Below are positions 39,563 to 48,893 of a stretch of 64,000 bases of DNA, piece after piece. A program made the translations under genes and the position numbers. Within the stretch, counting starts at the first letter, position 1, and each line of letters opens with the position of its first letter. The DNA is from Streptomyces sp. F63 (GTDB lineage Bacteria > Actinomycetota > Actinomycetes > Streptomycetales > Streptomycetaceae). The notes beneath the pieces were generated by a model that saw nothing but the letters and a program-made list of their open reading frames with translations, searched no databases and was not told the DNA's origin. Location: the NCBI RefSeq assembly GCF_018070345.1, contig NZ_JAGPXX010000007.1, forward strand, positions 1-64,000, written 5' to 3'.

Positions 39563-41413
39563 GTGACGCGGGTGACTTCCGCTTCCGCCTTTCTCGACGC
39601 CGGAACGCTGGCCTACGTGATCTTCTCGGCCTGCGTCGCCATCTCCTTTCTCCTCTGCGTGCTCGCGGCCACCGACACCGACGAACCCGCCCAGTTCTAC
39701 ACGGGCAGCGGCAGCATGAGTCCCGCGCAGAACGGGCTGGCCATCGCCGGTGACTACATCTCCGCCGCCACCGTGCTCACCACCACCGGGGCGATCGCCC
39801 TCACCGGCGCCGACGGCCTGCTCAGCGCCGCGGCCACCGTGCTCTCCCTCTACCTCCTGAAGCTGCGGCTGGCCGGCCCGCTGGCCGAGGGGCCGCGGCA
39901 CTACACGCTCGGCGACATCCTGGCCCGGAGGCTGCGGGAGCGGCCCGCTCGGATCGCCGTCGCGCTGATCACGCTGATCGTCACCTTCCCGATGCTGCTG
40001 GTGCAGCTCGCCGCCGCCGGAATCATGATGAGCACCCTGCTCAATCTGCCCGGTGAGGCCGCCACCACCATCAGCACGGTCTTCGTCGGCCTGCTGATGG
40101 TCGGCTACGTCGCCTTCGGCGGGATGCGCGGCACCGGGCTCGTCCAGATTCTGAAGATCGTGGTGGTGACCCTGGTGACCACCGCGCTCGCCGCGATGGT
40201 CCTGCACCGCTTCGGCTGGAACCCGTTCCGGCTGATGACCACCGCCGCCCGCAACAGCGGGGCCGGGGACGCCTACTGGACGACCGGCACCCAGTTCGGC
40301 GACTCCCTCCGGGGCCGGGTGGAACTGATCGGCCTCGACCTCACCCTCGTCCTCGGCGTGGCCTGTATGCCGCATGTGATGATGCGGCTCTACACCCACC
40401 GCGGGGCGAAGGCCGCCCGTGAGTCCATGCGGTGGGCCGTCGGCACCGTCGCCGGTTTCCTGGTGACCATCGTCGTGCTCGGCCTGGGCGCCGCCGCACT
40501 GGTCGGCGGGAAGGAGCTGTACCGGCAGGACCACACCGGCGGCACCGCCCTCCTCGCGCTCACCCGCGTCCTGGACGACGGGGCGCGCGCCGCCGACCAG
40601 AGCCTGCTCTTCGCCGTCGTGGCCTGCGCCGTCTTCGTGACCGTCCTCGCCGCCGTCGTCGGCATCACCCTCGCCGCGGCCACCACGGTCGCCCACGACC
40701 TCATCGCCCGGACCGCGTTCCGGGGCCGGCTGTCCCGCGGCCGCGAGGTCCGGTACGCCCGCTGGGCCGTCCTCGGTGTCGGCACCACGGCGGTGCTGCT
40801 GGCGGTCCCCGCCCAGGGCTGGAACGCCCAGGTGCTGATCGTCTACACCTTCGGCGTCGCCGCCTCCGCGCTGCTGCCGACCCTCCTCTACACCTTCTTC
40901 TGGCGCGGCTTCACCACCGGCGGCATGTACGCCTGCCTCTACGGCACGACGGCGCTGCTGACCGTGCTGACCGTCTTCTGCCCCGGCGTCTCCGGACTGC
41001 CGGTCTCGCTCTTCCCGGACCGCGACTTCGCGTGGTTCCCGCTCCAGACGCCCGGCATCGTCACCATCCCGGCCGGCTTCCTCCTCGGCTGGCTCGGCTC
41101 CGTCCTCTCCCGCCCCGAACCGCCACGCGAGGGCGACGGCGGCGCGCCCGGCGAGGACGACGGCCACAGCGCCGGAGAAGGCGACGGGGGGCGCGGCCAC
41201 GGAGACGGCGGCACCACGGCCGGACCCGCGGACGGCGGCACCACGGCCGGACCCGCGGACGGCGGCCCCCGCACCGCCCCCGCCGGCCACTCCGGCGAGC
41301 GGCTTCCCTCCTGGCACCTCAGGGAACGCCGCGACCCGCTGGGCTTCCCTCCTGGGCGGACGCACAACGCGCACGGGCGGCCCTTGGGAACGGGACCCGA
41401 CCTGCGCGGCTGA
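39563..41413 (+). CDS. Sodium:solute symporter (SSS family, ActP/MctC-like)
   Basis: The 616-residue protein has about 13 membrane helices. The family signature is present: FYTGSGSMSPAQNGLAIAGD, YISAATVLTTTGAIALTGAD, LGVACMPHVMMRLYTHRGAK, and TLAAATTVAHDLIARTAF. This matches cation/acetate or monocarboxylate symporters. The C-terminal 100 residues are hydrophilic and include two 27-bp repeats (41207 and 41234). GTG 39563 is chosen; GTG 39572 is as likely, and the frame upstream is not membrane-like. It is followed 80 bp later by the Liv genes. Confidence 0.92.
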   Translation: MTRVTSASAFLDAGTLAYVIFSACVAISFLLCVLAATDTDEPAQFYTGSGSMSPAQNGLAIAGDYISAATVLTTTGAIALTGADGLLSAAATVLSLYLLKLRLAGPLAEGPRHYTLGDILARRLRERPARIAVALITLIVTFPMLLVQLAAAGIMMSTLLNLPGEAATTISTVFVGLLMVGYVAFGGMRGTGLVQILKIVVVTLVTTALAAMVLHRFGWNPFRLMTTAARNSGAGDAYWTTGTQFGDSLRGRVELIGLDLTLVLGVACMPHVMMRLYTHRGAKAARESMRWAVGTVAGFLVTIVVLGLGAAALVGGKELYRQDHTGGTALLALTRVLDDGARAADQSLLFAVVACAVFVTVLAAVVGITLAAATTVAHDLIARTAFRGRLSRGREVRYARWAVLGVGTTAVLLAVPAQGWNAQVLIVYTFGVAASALLPTLLYTFFWRGFTTGGMYACLYGTTALLTVLTVFCPGVSGLPVSLFPDRDFAWFPLQTPGIVTIPAGFLLGWLGSVLSRPEPPREGDGGAPGEDDGHSAGEGDGGRGHGDGGTTAGPADGGTTAGPADGGPRTAPAGHSGERLPSWHLRERRDPLGFPPGRTHNAHGRPLGTGPDLRG

Positions 41414-41493
41414 CCTGTACCCGCCTCCGGCGCCGTGTTGTCGTATCCGTCACTTCCCCCGAACCGCCCCCGCGCGGACCCCGAGGAGAATCC

Positions 41494-42285
41494 ATGCCCG
41501 ACGTCTCTCCCGAGGCCCTGCACATCCAGGACCTCGACGTGTCCTACGGACAGTCCGTCCGCGCTCTGCGGGGCGTGACCCTCACCGTCCCGGCCGGCAG
41601 CGTCGTCGCCCTGCTCGGCGCCAACGGTGCCGGGAAGAGCACTCTGCTGCGCACGGTCTCCGGCACCCTGCGGATGCACCACGGCGCGATCACCTCCGGC
41701 AGCGTGGAGTACGCGGGACGCGGGCTGAACGGCTCCGACCCGGTGGCCGCCGTACGCGCCGGGGTCGTCCAGGTACCGGAGGGACGCAGGGTCTTCGGCG
41801 CGCTGACCGTCGACGAGAACCTCCGCGCCGGCGGCCTCGGCCTGCACCGCTCCCGCCGCGACGCCGCCGCCCGCGACCGGGTCTTCGGGCTCTTCCCCCG
41901 CCTCGCCGAGCGCACGGGCCAGCGCGCCGGACTGCTCTCCGGAGGAGAACAGCAGATGCTCGCCATCGGCCGCGCCCTGATGGCCGCCCCGAGGCTGCTG
42001 CTTCTGGACGAGCCGTCGCTCGGTCTGGCACCGCAGATGGTGGCGCGGATCGGCGAGGTCATCACCGAGATCAACCGGCAGGGCACGTCCGTGCTCCTCG
42101 TCGAACAGAACGCGGCCATGGCGCTCGAACTCGCCGAACGCGCGTACGTGCTGGAGGTCGGCGAGGTCCGGCTCTCCGGGCCGGCCGCCGAGCTGGCCCG
42201 CACCGACGAGGTGCGGCGGCTCTACCTCGGCGAGGAGACCCCCCGGCAGGAGCCCGTCGCGGCGGGTGCGGAGAAGGGCCGGTGA
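41494..42285 (+). CDS. livF: Branched-chain amino-acid-type ABC transporter ATPase (LivF)
   Basis: The 263-residue ATPase has Walker A GANGAGKS, the LivF-specific VVQVPEGRRVFGALTVDENL, signature LSGGEQQMLAIGRAL and Walker B LLLLDEPSLGLAP. It energises the permease pair encoded downstream. CGAGGAG precedes ATG 41494. First gene of a livFGHMK unit; the binding-protein gene is last, the reverse of many Liv operons. Confidence 0.94.
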   Translation: MPDVSPEALHIQDLDVSYGQSVRALRGVTLTVPAGSVVALLGANGAGKSTLLRTVSGTLRMHHGAITSGSVEYAGRGLNGSDPVAAVRAGVVQVPEGRRVFGALTVDENLRAGGLGLHRSRRDAAARDRVFGLFPRLAERTGQRAGLLSGGEQQMLAIGRALMAAPRLLLLDEPSLGLAPQMVARIGEVITEINRQGTSVLLVEQNAAMALELAERAYVLEVGEVRLSGPAAELARTDEVRRLYLGEETPRQEPVAAGAEKGR

Positions 42286-43265
42286 ACGGCATGACGCGGT
42301 ACGGCACGGGCTCGGAGGCTCCCGGGAAGGCCGCGGAGGCTCCCGGGAAAGCCGCGGCTCCCGGCACGGCCGGCGGCACCGGAGGCGCCGTGACGCCACC
42401 CCTGCGCGTCGAGGACGTCACGGTGCGGTTCGCCGGACTGACCGCCCTGGACGGCGTCGGCTTCACCGTCGAGCCCGGCAGCATCCACGCCCTCATCGGG
42501 CCCAACGGCGCCGGCAAGTCCACCTGCTTCAACGTCCTCTCCGGCGTGTGCCGCCCGGCGAGCGGCAGTGTCCGCTTCGGCGAGCAGGAGCTGACCCGGC
42601 TCCGGCCGCACAGGATCGCCGCCCTCGGTATCGCCCGCACGTTCCAGAACATCGTGATGACCGCGGGCACCGTCGCCGACAACCTCATGCTGGGTCGGCA
42701 CGTCCTCACCCGGGCCGGTTTCGCCGCGACCGCCCTGCGGCTGCCCTCGGCCGTGCGGGAGCAGCGGGTCCACCGGGAGCGCGCCCGGGAGATCGCCGAA
42801 CTCGTCGGCCTCGGGCGGCTGTTCGACACCCCGGTGGCTCTGCTCTCGTACGGCGACCGCAAGCGGGTCGAGATGGCGCGCGCCCTCTGCCTGGAGCCGC
42901 GGCTGCTGCTCCTCGACGAGCCGGTGGCCGGGATGAACGGCGCCGAGCGGCAGCGCACCGCCGAGACCGTGCGGGACGTACGGGAGGAACTCGGCCTGTC
43001 GGTACTCATCGTCGAACACGACATGGGCCTGGTCATGCGCCTCGCGGACGCCGTGACGGTGCTCGACTTCGGCCGCCGCATCGCCGGCGGGTCCCCCGAC
43101 GAGGTCCGCCACGACCCCGCCGTCCTCCGGGCCTACCTCGGCACCGGAAAGGAAGAGGTCCCCGACCCGGACCCGGACCCGGACGCCGCACCGGACCCGG
43201 ACCCCGGCTCCGGCACGGACTCACAGGAACGACAGGAACGACAGGAAGAGGAGCATCCCGCATGA
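42282..43265 (+). CDS. livG: Branched-chain amino-acid-type ABC transporter ATPase (LivG)
   Basis: The 327-residue ATPase has Walker A GPNGAGKS, GIARTFQNIVM, signature LSYGDRKRVEMARALC (LSGGQ replaced, usual in LivG) and Walker B LLLLDEPVAGMN. Compared with typical LivG (about 255 residues) it has a Gly/Ala extension at the N-terminus (38 residues) and an Asp-Pro repeat tail followed by RQERQEEE. GTG 42282 overlaps the livF stop in GTGA; a later GTG near 42390 could be the true start. Confidence 0.93.
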   Translation: MNGMTRYGTGSEAPGKAAEAPGKAAAPGTAGGTGGAVTPPLRVEDVTVRFAGLTALDGVGFTVEPGSIHALIGPNGAGKSTCFNVLSGVCRPASGSVRFGEQELTRLRPHRIAALGIARTFQNIVMTAGTVADNLMLGRHVLTRAGFAATALRLPSAVREQRVHRERAREIAELVGLGRLFDTPVALLSYGDRKRVEMARALCLEPRLLLLDEPVAGMNGAERQRTAETVRDVREELGLSVLIVEHDMGLVMRLADAVTVLDFGRRIAGGSPDEVRHDPAVLRAYLGTGKEEVPDPDPDPDAAPDPDPGSGTDSQERQERQEEEHPA

Positions 43266-44152
43266 GCACGGCCGCGGAAATCGTGCTGAACGGGCTCGCC
43301 CTCGGCGCGGTGTACGCCCTGGTCTCCCTGGGCTTCGTCATCATCTTCAAGGCGTCCGCCGTCTTCAACTTCGGCCACGGATCGCTGCTGCTGTTCGGCG
43401 GCTACCTCACCGCCGTCCTGCACGAACAGCTCGGCTTCGCCGCCGCGCTCGCCGTGGCCGTCGTCGCGACGGCCGCCGTGGCCGCCGCCATCGAACGGCT
43501 GCTGCTGCGCAACACGGACCCGCACGCGGCCCACACCCTGACGATCATCACCATCGGCGTGGACATCGTCCTGATGACGGACCTCGCCCGCCGCATCGGC
43601 GGCGACCTGCTGAGCCTCGGCGACCCCTGGGGCAACGGCACCGCCGAGTTCGCCGGCGTCACCGTCGCGCAGAGCCGGCTCGCCTCGATCGCCGCCGCCG
43701 TCGTCGTCATCGGCGCCGTCTTCGCCGTCTTCCGCTTCACCTCCTGGGGCCTGTCGCTGCGCGCCGCCGCGGAGGACCGGGAAGCCGCCGCCCTCATGGG
43801 CATCCGGCTGGAACGCATCCGGATGCTCGCCTGGTGCCTCGCCGGGGCGCTGGCCGCGATCGCCGCGGTCTTCCTGACCGCCTTCCCGTCCGCCGGTCTG
43901 GAGCGCACCACCGGGCACATCGCCCTGGCAGCCTTCCCGGCCGCCGTGCTGGGCGGCATGACCTCACCGACGGGTGCCCTGCTCGGCTCGCTGCTCATCG
44001 GTGTCACCGAGGCCCTCTGCGCCGGCTACCAGACGGAACTGTCCGCCCTGGGCTCCGGCTTCAGCGACGTCGCGCCGTACGCCGTGATGGTGCTGGTCCT
44101 CATGTTCCGCCCGACCGGGCTGCTCGGTACGAAGGAGACCGTCCGTGTCTGA
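43262..44152 (+). CDS. livH: Branched-chain amino-acid-type ABC transporter permease (LivH)
   Basis: The 296-residue permease has eight or so membrane helices and the LivH patterns LNGLALGAVYALVSLGFVII, FNFGHGSLLLFGGY, GLSLRAAAEDREAAALMGI and FPAAVLGGMTSPTGALLGSL. It pairs with LivM. ATGA overlap with livG shows translational coupling. Confidence 0.94.
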   Translation: MSTAAEIVLNGLALGAVYALVSLGFVIIFKASAVFNFGHGSLLLFGGYLTAVLHEQLGFAAALAVAVVATAAVAAAIERLLLRNTDPHAAHTLTIITIGVDIVLMTDLARRIGGDLLSLGDPWGNGTAEFAGVTVAQSRLASIAAAVVVIGAVFAVFRFTSWGLSLRAAAEDREAAALMGIRLERIRMLAWCLAGALAAIAAVFLTAFPSAGLERTTGHIALAAFPAAVLGGMTSPTGALLGSLLIGVTEALCAGYQTELSALGSGFSDVAPYAVMVLVLMFRPTGLLGTKETVRV

Positions 44153-45458
44153 CCGCACCACCGACAAGCACGACGCGACCGCCGCCACCGCCGGTGAGCG
44201 CGCCGAGCCCGCCCCGGCGGGGACCGGCACGGGCACCGCCACGGAGCCGGCAGCCGCCACCGGACCCGTGACCGCGACGGAGCCCGCGACCGGGCCCGCC
44301 CCCGGCGGCCCCGGCGACGGCGGAGAGGGGGCCACCGGCCCGGCCGCCGCTCCCGCCCCGGCCGCCCGGCGGGGGATCACGCCCGCCCGCCTCCTCCCCC
44401 TCGCCGCGGCCCTCCTCCTCTGCGCCCTCCCCTTCTACCTCGACGCCGCCTGGCTCCAGATCGGCCTGTTCGCCATGGCCGCCGCCATCGGCGCCATCGG
44501 CCTCAACCTGCTGACCGGCAGCACGGGACAGCTCTCCCTGGGCCACGCCTTCTTCCTCGCCGTCGGCGCCTACGGCTACGCCTGGCTCGGCGGCGACCCC
44601 GGCCCCGGACTGCCGCCGCTGCTCGCGCTCGTCCTCGCCGTCGCCCTGACCGGCCTCGCGGGCGGCCTGTTCAGCCCCATCGCCGGGCGGCTGCGCGGCA
44701 TGTACCTGGGCGTGGCCACCCTCGCCCTGGTCTTCCTCGGCCACCATGTGATGCTCAACGCCGAACCGGTCACCGGCGGCTTCAACGGACGCTCCGTACC
44801 GCCCATGGAGATCCTCGGCTTCTCCTTCACGGGCAGCGATCCGTACCTCGCCGTGCTGGGCGTCCCCTTCGGTGCCGCCGAGCGCCTCTGGTACCTCGCC
44901 CTGGCGCTGCTCGCCCTCGCCTGGTGGACCGCGCACAACCTGCTGCGCGGCCGCTCCGGCCGGGCGCTCACCGCCGTACGCGACAGCGAGGTGGCCGCCG
45001 CCGTGCTGGGCGTGCCGGTGGCCCGCTACCGCTCCGGTGCCTTCGTCGTCTCCTCCATGTACGCCGGTCTCGCCGGCGCGCTGATCGCCCTGATCTCCCA
45101 GACCGTGGTGCCCGACTACTTCAGCCTGGCGCTCTCCATCGACTATCTCGCCATGATCGTGATCGGTGGCCTCGGCTCGGTCGGAGGCGCCGCCGCCGGC
45201 GCCCTCTTCGTCAGCGCCCTGCCGCTGGTCATCGCCCGCTACGCCGACCAGCTACCGCTGATCGAGCCACCCGGGGCCCCCGGAAACGCCGTCGGCCCCG
45301 CAGACGCCGCCCGCTACCTCTACGGCGCGGCCATCGTCCTCATCCTCCTCCGCGCCCCCGGCGGGCTGAGCGGCCTGCTGCACAGCGGCAAGCTCCGCCG
45401 CTTCCGTGCCGGCGTCCGTCCCCGTACCACCAACGCACCCCAGGAGCCCACCTCATGA
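44145..45458 (+). CDS. livM: Branched-chain amino-acid-type ABC transporter permease (LivM)
   Basis: The 437-residue permease has the LivM signatures GLNLLTGSTGQLSLGHAFFL, RGMYLGVATLAL, RDSEVAAAVLGVPVARYRSG and DYLAMIVIGGLGSVGGAAAG. The first 75 residues are Ala/Thr/Pro/Gly-rich and precede the first helix, an extension absent from standard LivM. GTG 44145 overlaps livH by eight bases; the extension may be partly untranslated if a later start is used. Confidence 0.93.
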   Translation: MSDRTTDKHDATAATAGERAEPAPAGTGTGTATEPAAATGPVTATEPATGPAPGGPGDGGEGATGPAAAPAPAARRGITPARLLPLAAALLLCALPFYLDAAWLQIGLFAMAAAIGAIGLNLLTGSTGQLSLGHAFFLAVGAYGYAWLGGDPGPGLPPLLALVLAVALTGLAGGLFSPIAGRLRGMYLGVATLALVFLGHHVMLNAEPVTGGFNGRSVPPMEILGFSFTGSDPYLAVLGVPFGAAERLWYLALALLALAWWTAHNLLRGRSGRALTAVRDSEVAAAVLGVPVARYRSGAFVVSSMYAGLAGALIALISQTVVPDYFSLALSIDYLAMIVIGGLGSVGGAAAGALFVSALPLVIARYADQLPLIEPPGAPGNAVGPADAARYLYGAAIVLILLRAPGGLSGLLHSGKLRRFRAGVRPRTTNAPQEPTS

Positions 45459-46714
45459 AGCACAGCAAGAGAGCCGCCGTCGCGGCGGCGGTCGTCGCCC
45501 TCGCCCTCGCCGGGACCGGCTGCAGCACCAAGGCCCAGGAGTCCGGCGACGGCAAGGCCGGCGCGGACGGGATCAAGACCGGCCCCGGTGTCACCGACAA
45601 GACCATCAAGCTGGCCGCGCTGACCGACCTCAGCGGCCCGTACGCCACCCTCGGCAAGAGCATCGTCCAGGCCCAGAAGATGTGGGCCGAGGACGTCAAC
45701 GACAAGGGCGGCATCTGCGACCGCACGATCGAGATCGTGGTCAAGGACCACGGCTACGACGTGCAGAAGGCCCGCGCCGCCTACACCGAGGTCTCGCCCG
45801 ACGTCCTCGCCCTGCCGCAGGTGATCGGCTCCCCGGTGGTCGCCGCGCTCAAGGACACCGTGGCGAAGGACGAGATCCTCACCTACCCGATGGCCTGGGC
45901 CGCCTCCCTGCTCGGTGAGGACGCCATCCAGGTCCTGGGCACCACCTACGACATCGACATGATCAACGCCGTGGACTTCCTCACCCGCGAGGGCGGGGTG
46001 AAGAAGGGCGACAAGATCGGCCATGTCTACTTCGAGGGCGACTACGGGCAGAGCGCCCTGGAGGGCGCCAAGGCCGCCGCGAAGAAGCGGGGCCTGACCG
46101 TCGTCGAGCAGAAGATCAAGCCGACCGACACCGATCTGTCGGCCCAGGTCTCCGCCCTGCGCGCGGCCAAGGTCAAGGCGATCCTCATCAGCGCCGGACC
46201 CGCCCAGACCGCCTCGCTCGTCGGCGTCTCCGCCGCCAAGGGCTTCACCGTCCCCGTCGTCACCAGCGCCCCCGGCTACGCCCCGCAGCTGCTGAAGACC
46301 CCGGCGGGCCCGGCCCTGGAGAAGATGCTGCACATCGTCAGCGCCACTCCGCCGGTCAGCCACGACCTGCCGGACCTGGAGAAGATGGTCGCCGACTACC
46401 AGAAGAAGTACCCCAAGGAGCTGGTCGACTCCGGCACCCTCTCCGGCTACAGCGCGGTCACGGCGCTCGACGCGGACCTGCGCGCGGCCTGCGAGGCCAA
46501 GGACCTCACCCGCGCGGGTCTCGTCAAGGCCCACCGGGCGCAGAGCGAGCACAAGAGCTTCGGTGTGACGCAGGACTTCAGCGACGCCTCACAGCCCGCG
46601 ACCTACGCCTCCTACATCTCCAAGCCCGACCCGAAGAAGGTCGGCGGCTCCGTGCTCGTCGAGGACGTGCACGAACTGCCGGAGGCGCGGGAGTACTTCA
46701 AGAACCGCTCCTGA
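45455..46714 (+). CDS. livK: Substrate-binding lipoprotein of the Liv-type importer
   Basis: The 419-residue lipoprotein has a signal with lipobox LAGTGC (Cys23) and a type I periplasmic-binding fold (IKLAALTDLSGPYATLGKSI, HVYFEGDYGQSALEG, ILISAGPAQTASLVG). It captures the ligand outside the cell for LivHMFG. The ligand could be branched-chain amino acids, amides or aromatic compounds; sequence alone does not tell. ATGA overlap with livM. A stem-loop follows. Confidence 0.93.
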   Translation: MKHSKRAAVAAAVVALALAGTGCSTKAQESGDGKAGADGIKTGPGVTDKTIKLAALTDLSGPYATLGKSIVQAQKMWAEDVNDKGGICDRTIEIVVKDHGYDVQKARAAYTEVSPDVLALPQVIGSPVVAALKDTVAKDEILTYPMAWAASLLGEDAIQVLGTTYDIDMINAVDFLTREGGVKKGDKIGHVYFEGDYGQSALEGAKAAAKKRGLTVVEQKIKPTDTDLSAQVSALRAAKVKAILISAGPAQTASLVGVSAAKGFTVPVVTSAPGYAPQLLKTPAGPALEKMLHIVSATPPVSHDLPDLEKMVADYQKKYPKELVDSGTLSGYSAVTALDADLRAACEAKDLTRAGLVKAHRAQSEHKSFGVTQDFSDASQPATYASYISKPDPKKVGGSVLVEDVHELPEAREYFKNRS

Positions 46715-46734
46715 CTCCCGCCCCCGCGCTGCGC

Positions 46735-46774
46735 GTCCCGGCCCCCCGGCCGTCACCGGGGCCGGGGCCGGGAC
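46735..46774 (+). terminator. Stem-loop terminator after livK
   Basis: An 11-bp outer stem (46735-46745 with 46764-46774) with further inner pairing, 21 bp past the stop. No T-tract. Confidence 0.6.
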
Positions 46775-46896
46775 ACGAGCCCGGAGGCCCGGAGGCGGGG
46801 AGGCGGGGAGGACAAGGAAACGGATCACCCGCGAAGCACTGACCCCGGACGGCGGGCCGCGCGCCCCCTCACCTCCGGGGAGCCGCGCGGACCGCC

Positions 46897-46953
46897 GCCT
46901 CCGTGCGCTGTTCCTGCCTCCGTGTGCCGTTGCTGCCTCCGTGTGCCGTTCCC
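46897..46953. repeat. Three 19-bp tandem repeats
   Basis: Units starting GCCTCCGTGYGCYGTT at 46897, 46916 and 46935, differing at a few positions. They sit in the 470-bp gap 46715-47184 between convergent genes; nothing else is recognised there except the livK terminator. Confidence 0.85.
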
Positions 46954-47184
46954 GCCGGAGCTCTCAGCCGCCCGCGGAACCGTCCGGCCCGGCGGGCGGC
47001 AGCGTCGTGACCGCCCGCCTGCAGCGCCGGGACGGCGCCGGGGAGCACGCCGACGAGGAGGAAGCGGAGTCTCCGGGTGCCGACCGCCGACTGTCCGCCG
47101 GGTTCCGCGGCGGAGGCACATCGCACGGAAGGGCGGGGCTCCGGGGCGGCCGCCGCGGCCTCCTGTCCCGGCCTCCGGTTCCGC

Positions 47185-47826
47185 TCAGTGCTCCGGCAGG
47201 CGCTGGAGCAGGCCCCAGGTGAACTCCGCGATCACCCGGCGCTGTTGACCCGTCGCCGCGTCGGGCGCCGTGAACGCCAGCCGCCAGCGGGTCGGGGCCG
47301 AGCCCTCCATGGGGGTCGCCGGGGCGAAGGCGCGGGCCACCTCGTCGACCGTGCAGCTCCAGGGGCGCAGATCGCCGAGCGTACGGAGGACGGGGCCGGG
47401 GGCGCCCGGGGCGCGGACCAGCCACTCGTTCCACACCTGCCCGCCGGGCGCCGCCAGCACCTCGAACCGCAGATCCGGCCAGAGCGGCACCGGCCAGCGC
47501 AGGGCCTCGCACCGCAGGTCGCCGATCCGGCGCGGGGCGCGGGACTCCGGCGGGCCGAGCACCGACCGGTAGCGGGCCAGGGCGCCGCGTGCCCGGGGCG
47601 AGCGCACCATGGCCTGCCAGCGGCGGTTGGCCTCCCGCATCACCGCCCGGGTCTCGCCCAGCTCCCGCAGCGCGTCCTCGACGAGGCCGGGCTGGTGGTC
47701 GGCCATCCGCCGGAGCAGCACGAGCTGGAACATGCGCGGGCCGGCCGGTGGCGGGGGAGGGGCGTCGCCGCGGTGGACGGGCGCGGTGTCACCGGCGTCA
47801 CCGGCGGGCGGTTCGGAAGGGCTCAT
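47185..47826 (-). CDS. Conserved protein of unknown function
   Basis: The 213-residue protein has a Pro-rich start (to residue 30) then a helical region (MFQLVLLRRMADHQPGLVED, LRELGETRAVMREANRRWQA) and a mixed C-terminal domain (LRCEALRWPVPLWPDLRFEV, GQVWNEWLVRAPG). I recognise no family or catalytic motif. No signal peptide or membrane segment. ATG 47826 is preferred; ATG 47835 is three codons upstream. It is divergent from the IclR gene. Confidence 0.7.
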   Translation of the reverse strand: MSPSEPPAGDAGDTAPVHRGDAPPPPPAGPRMFQLVLLRRMADHQPGLVEDALRELGETRAVMREANRRWQAMVRSPRARGALARYRSVLGPPESRAPRRIGDLRCEALRWPVPLWPDLRFEVLAAPGGQVWNEWLVRAPGAPGPVLRTLGDLRPWSCTVDEVARAFAPATPMEGSAPTRWRLAFTAPDAATGQQRRVIAEFTWGLLQRLPEH

Positions 47827-47993
47827 GGCGCCCATCGTCCCGCAGCGCCGGCGCCACCGGGCGGAGAGCGGCCGCCCGGGACAGCGGGCTCTCCGCCCGG
47901 GCAGCGGCGGCCGCACCGGCGGCCGGCCCGCCCGGCCGCGGCCGGGCGCCTTCCGCCCGGCGGGAAGCGCCGGGACGATGACGACCAGGCTTA

Positions 47994-48022
47994 TTGCCGC
48001 CCGAACCGCCCGCGGCTAGGCT
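47994..48022 (+). promoter_or_regulatory. Promoter of the IclR gene (TTGCCG-N17-TAGGCT)
   Basis: A -35 at 47994-47999 and -10 at 48017-48022 with 17-bp spacing. The leader of about 90 bases to ATG 48120 holds symmetric elements (GTTTC ... GAAAC, 48051-48092) that could bind the IclR protein for autoregulation. Confidence 0.55.
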
Positions 48023-48119
48023 GGCGTTCGTCATACCGGTCAACGGCCGGAGTTTCGAACGCCGACGCCGGTGGAAACGCCGTCGGACGCGACTGCCGGA
48101 AGTAGGTGAGTGAGCGGCC

Positions 48120-48893
48120 ATGGGACGCCTCGTACCCGCCGTGACCCGAGCCCTGGACATCCTGGAGCTCTTCCTCGAAGGAGACGGTACGCTCTCCGCC
48201 CCCGAGATCACGCGCAAGCTGCAGCTTCCGCGCACCACCGTGCACGAGCTGGTCACCACCCTCGCCGCCCGCAACTACCTCGTGGCCGTCCCCGACCAGC
48301 CCGGCCGCTACCGGCTCGGCGTCCGCCCGTACCAGCTCGGCAGCCGCTACGCCGAGCAGCTCGACCTCGCCGCCGAGGGCCTGCAGGTGGCCCGGGGTGT
48401 GGCCGAGACCTGCGACGAGACGGTGCACGTCGCCATCCTGGAGGGCACCGACGTCATCTACATCGCGAAGGTGGACAGCACCCACGCCGTCCGCATGGTC
48501 TCCGCCGCCGGCCGCCGGCTCCCCGCCCACTGCACCTCCGTCGGCAAGATGCTGCTCGCCTCGCTCCCCCCGGCCGAACTGGAGCAGCTCTTCCCCGACG
48601 GCCGGACGCTGACCGCGATGACGCACAACAGCATCACCTCGCCCGCCGCGCTGCGCCACCAGCTCGCCGCCGTCCGGGAGGACGGGATCGCCGTCGAGCA
48701 CCGGGAGTCCAACCCGGACGTGAGCTGCGTGGCCGCGCCGGTGCGGGACTCGGCGGGGACGGTCGTCGCGGCGCTCTCCATCTCCGTGCCGATGATCCGC
48801 TGGAGCGAGGAGCGCCACGCGGAGCTGGCGGAGCTGGCCGCCAAGGGCGCGGCCGAACTGTCGGGCCGCCTCGGCTACCGGGGCCGCTCGTGA
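48120..48893 (+). CDS. IclR-family transcriptional regulator
   Basis: The 257-residue protein has an N-terminal winged helix (ALDILELFLEGDGTLSAPEI, LPRTTVHELVTTL) and the IclR effector domain (CDETVHVAILEGTDVIYIAK, AHCTSVGKMLLASL, REDGIAVEHRESNPDVSCVA). IclR proteins respond to small organic acids or sugars. The stop overlaps the GTG of an SMP-30 lactonase gene, so the lactonase is the likely target pathway. Confidence 0.93.
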   Translation: MGRLVPAVTRALDILELFLEGDGTLSAPEITRKLQLPRTTVHELVTTLAARNYLVAVPDQPGRYRLGVRPYQLGSRYAEQLDLAAEGLQVARGVAETCDETVHVAILEGTDVIYIAKVDSTHAVRMVSAAGRRLPAHCTSVGKMLLASLPPAELEQLFPDGRTLTAMTHNSITSPAALRHQLAAVREDGIAVEHRESNPDVSCVAAPVRDSAGTVVAALSISVPMIRWSEERHAELAELAAKGAAELSGRLGYRGRS

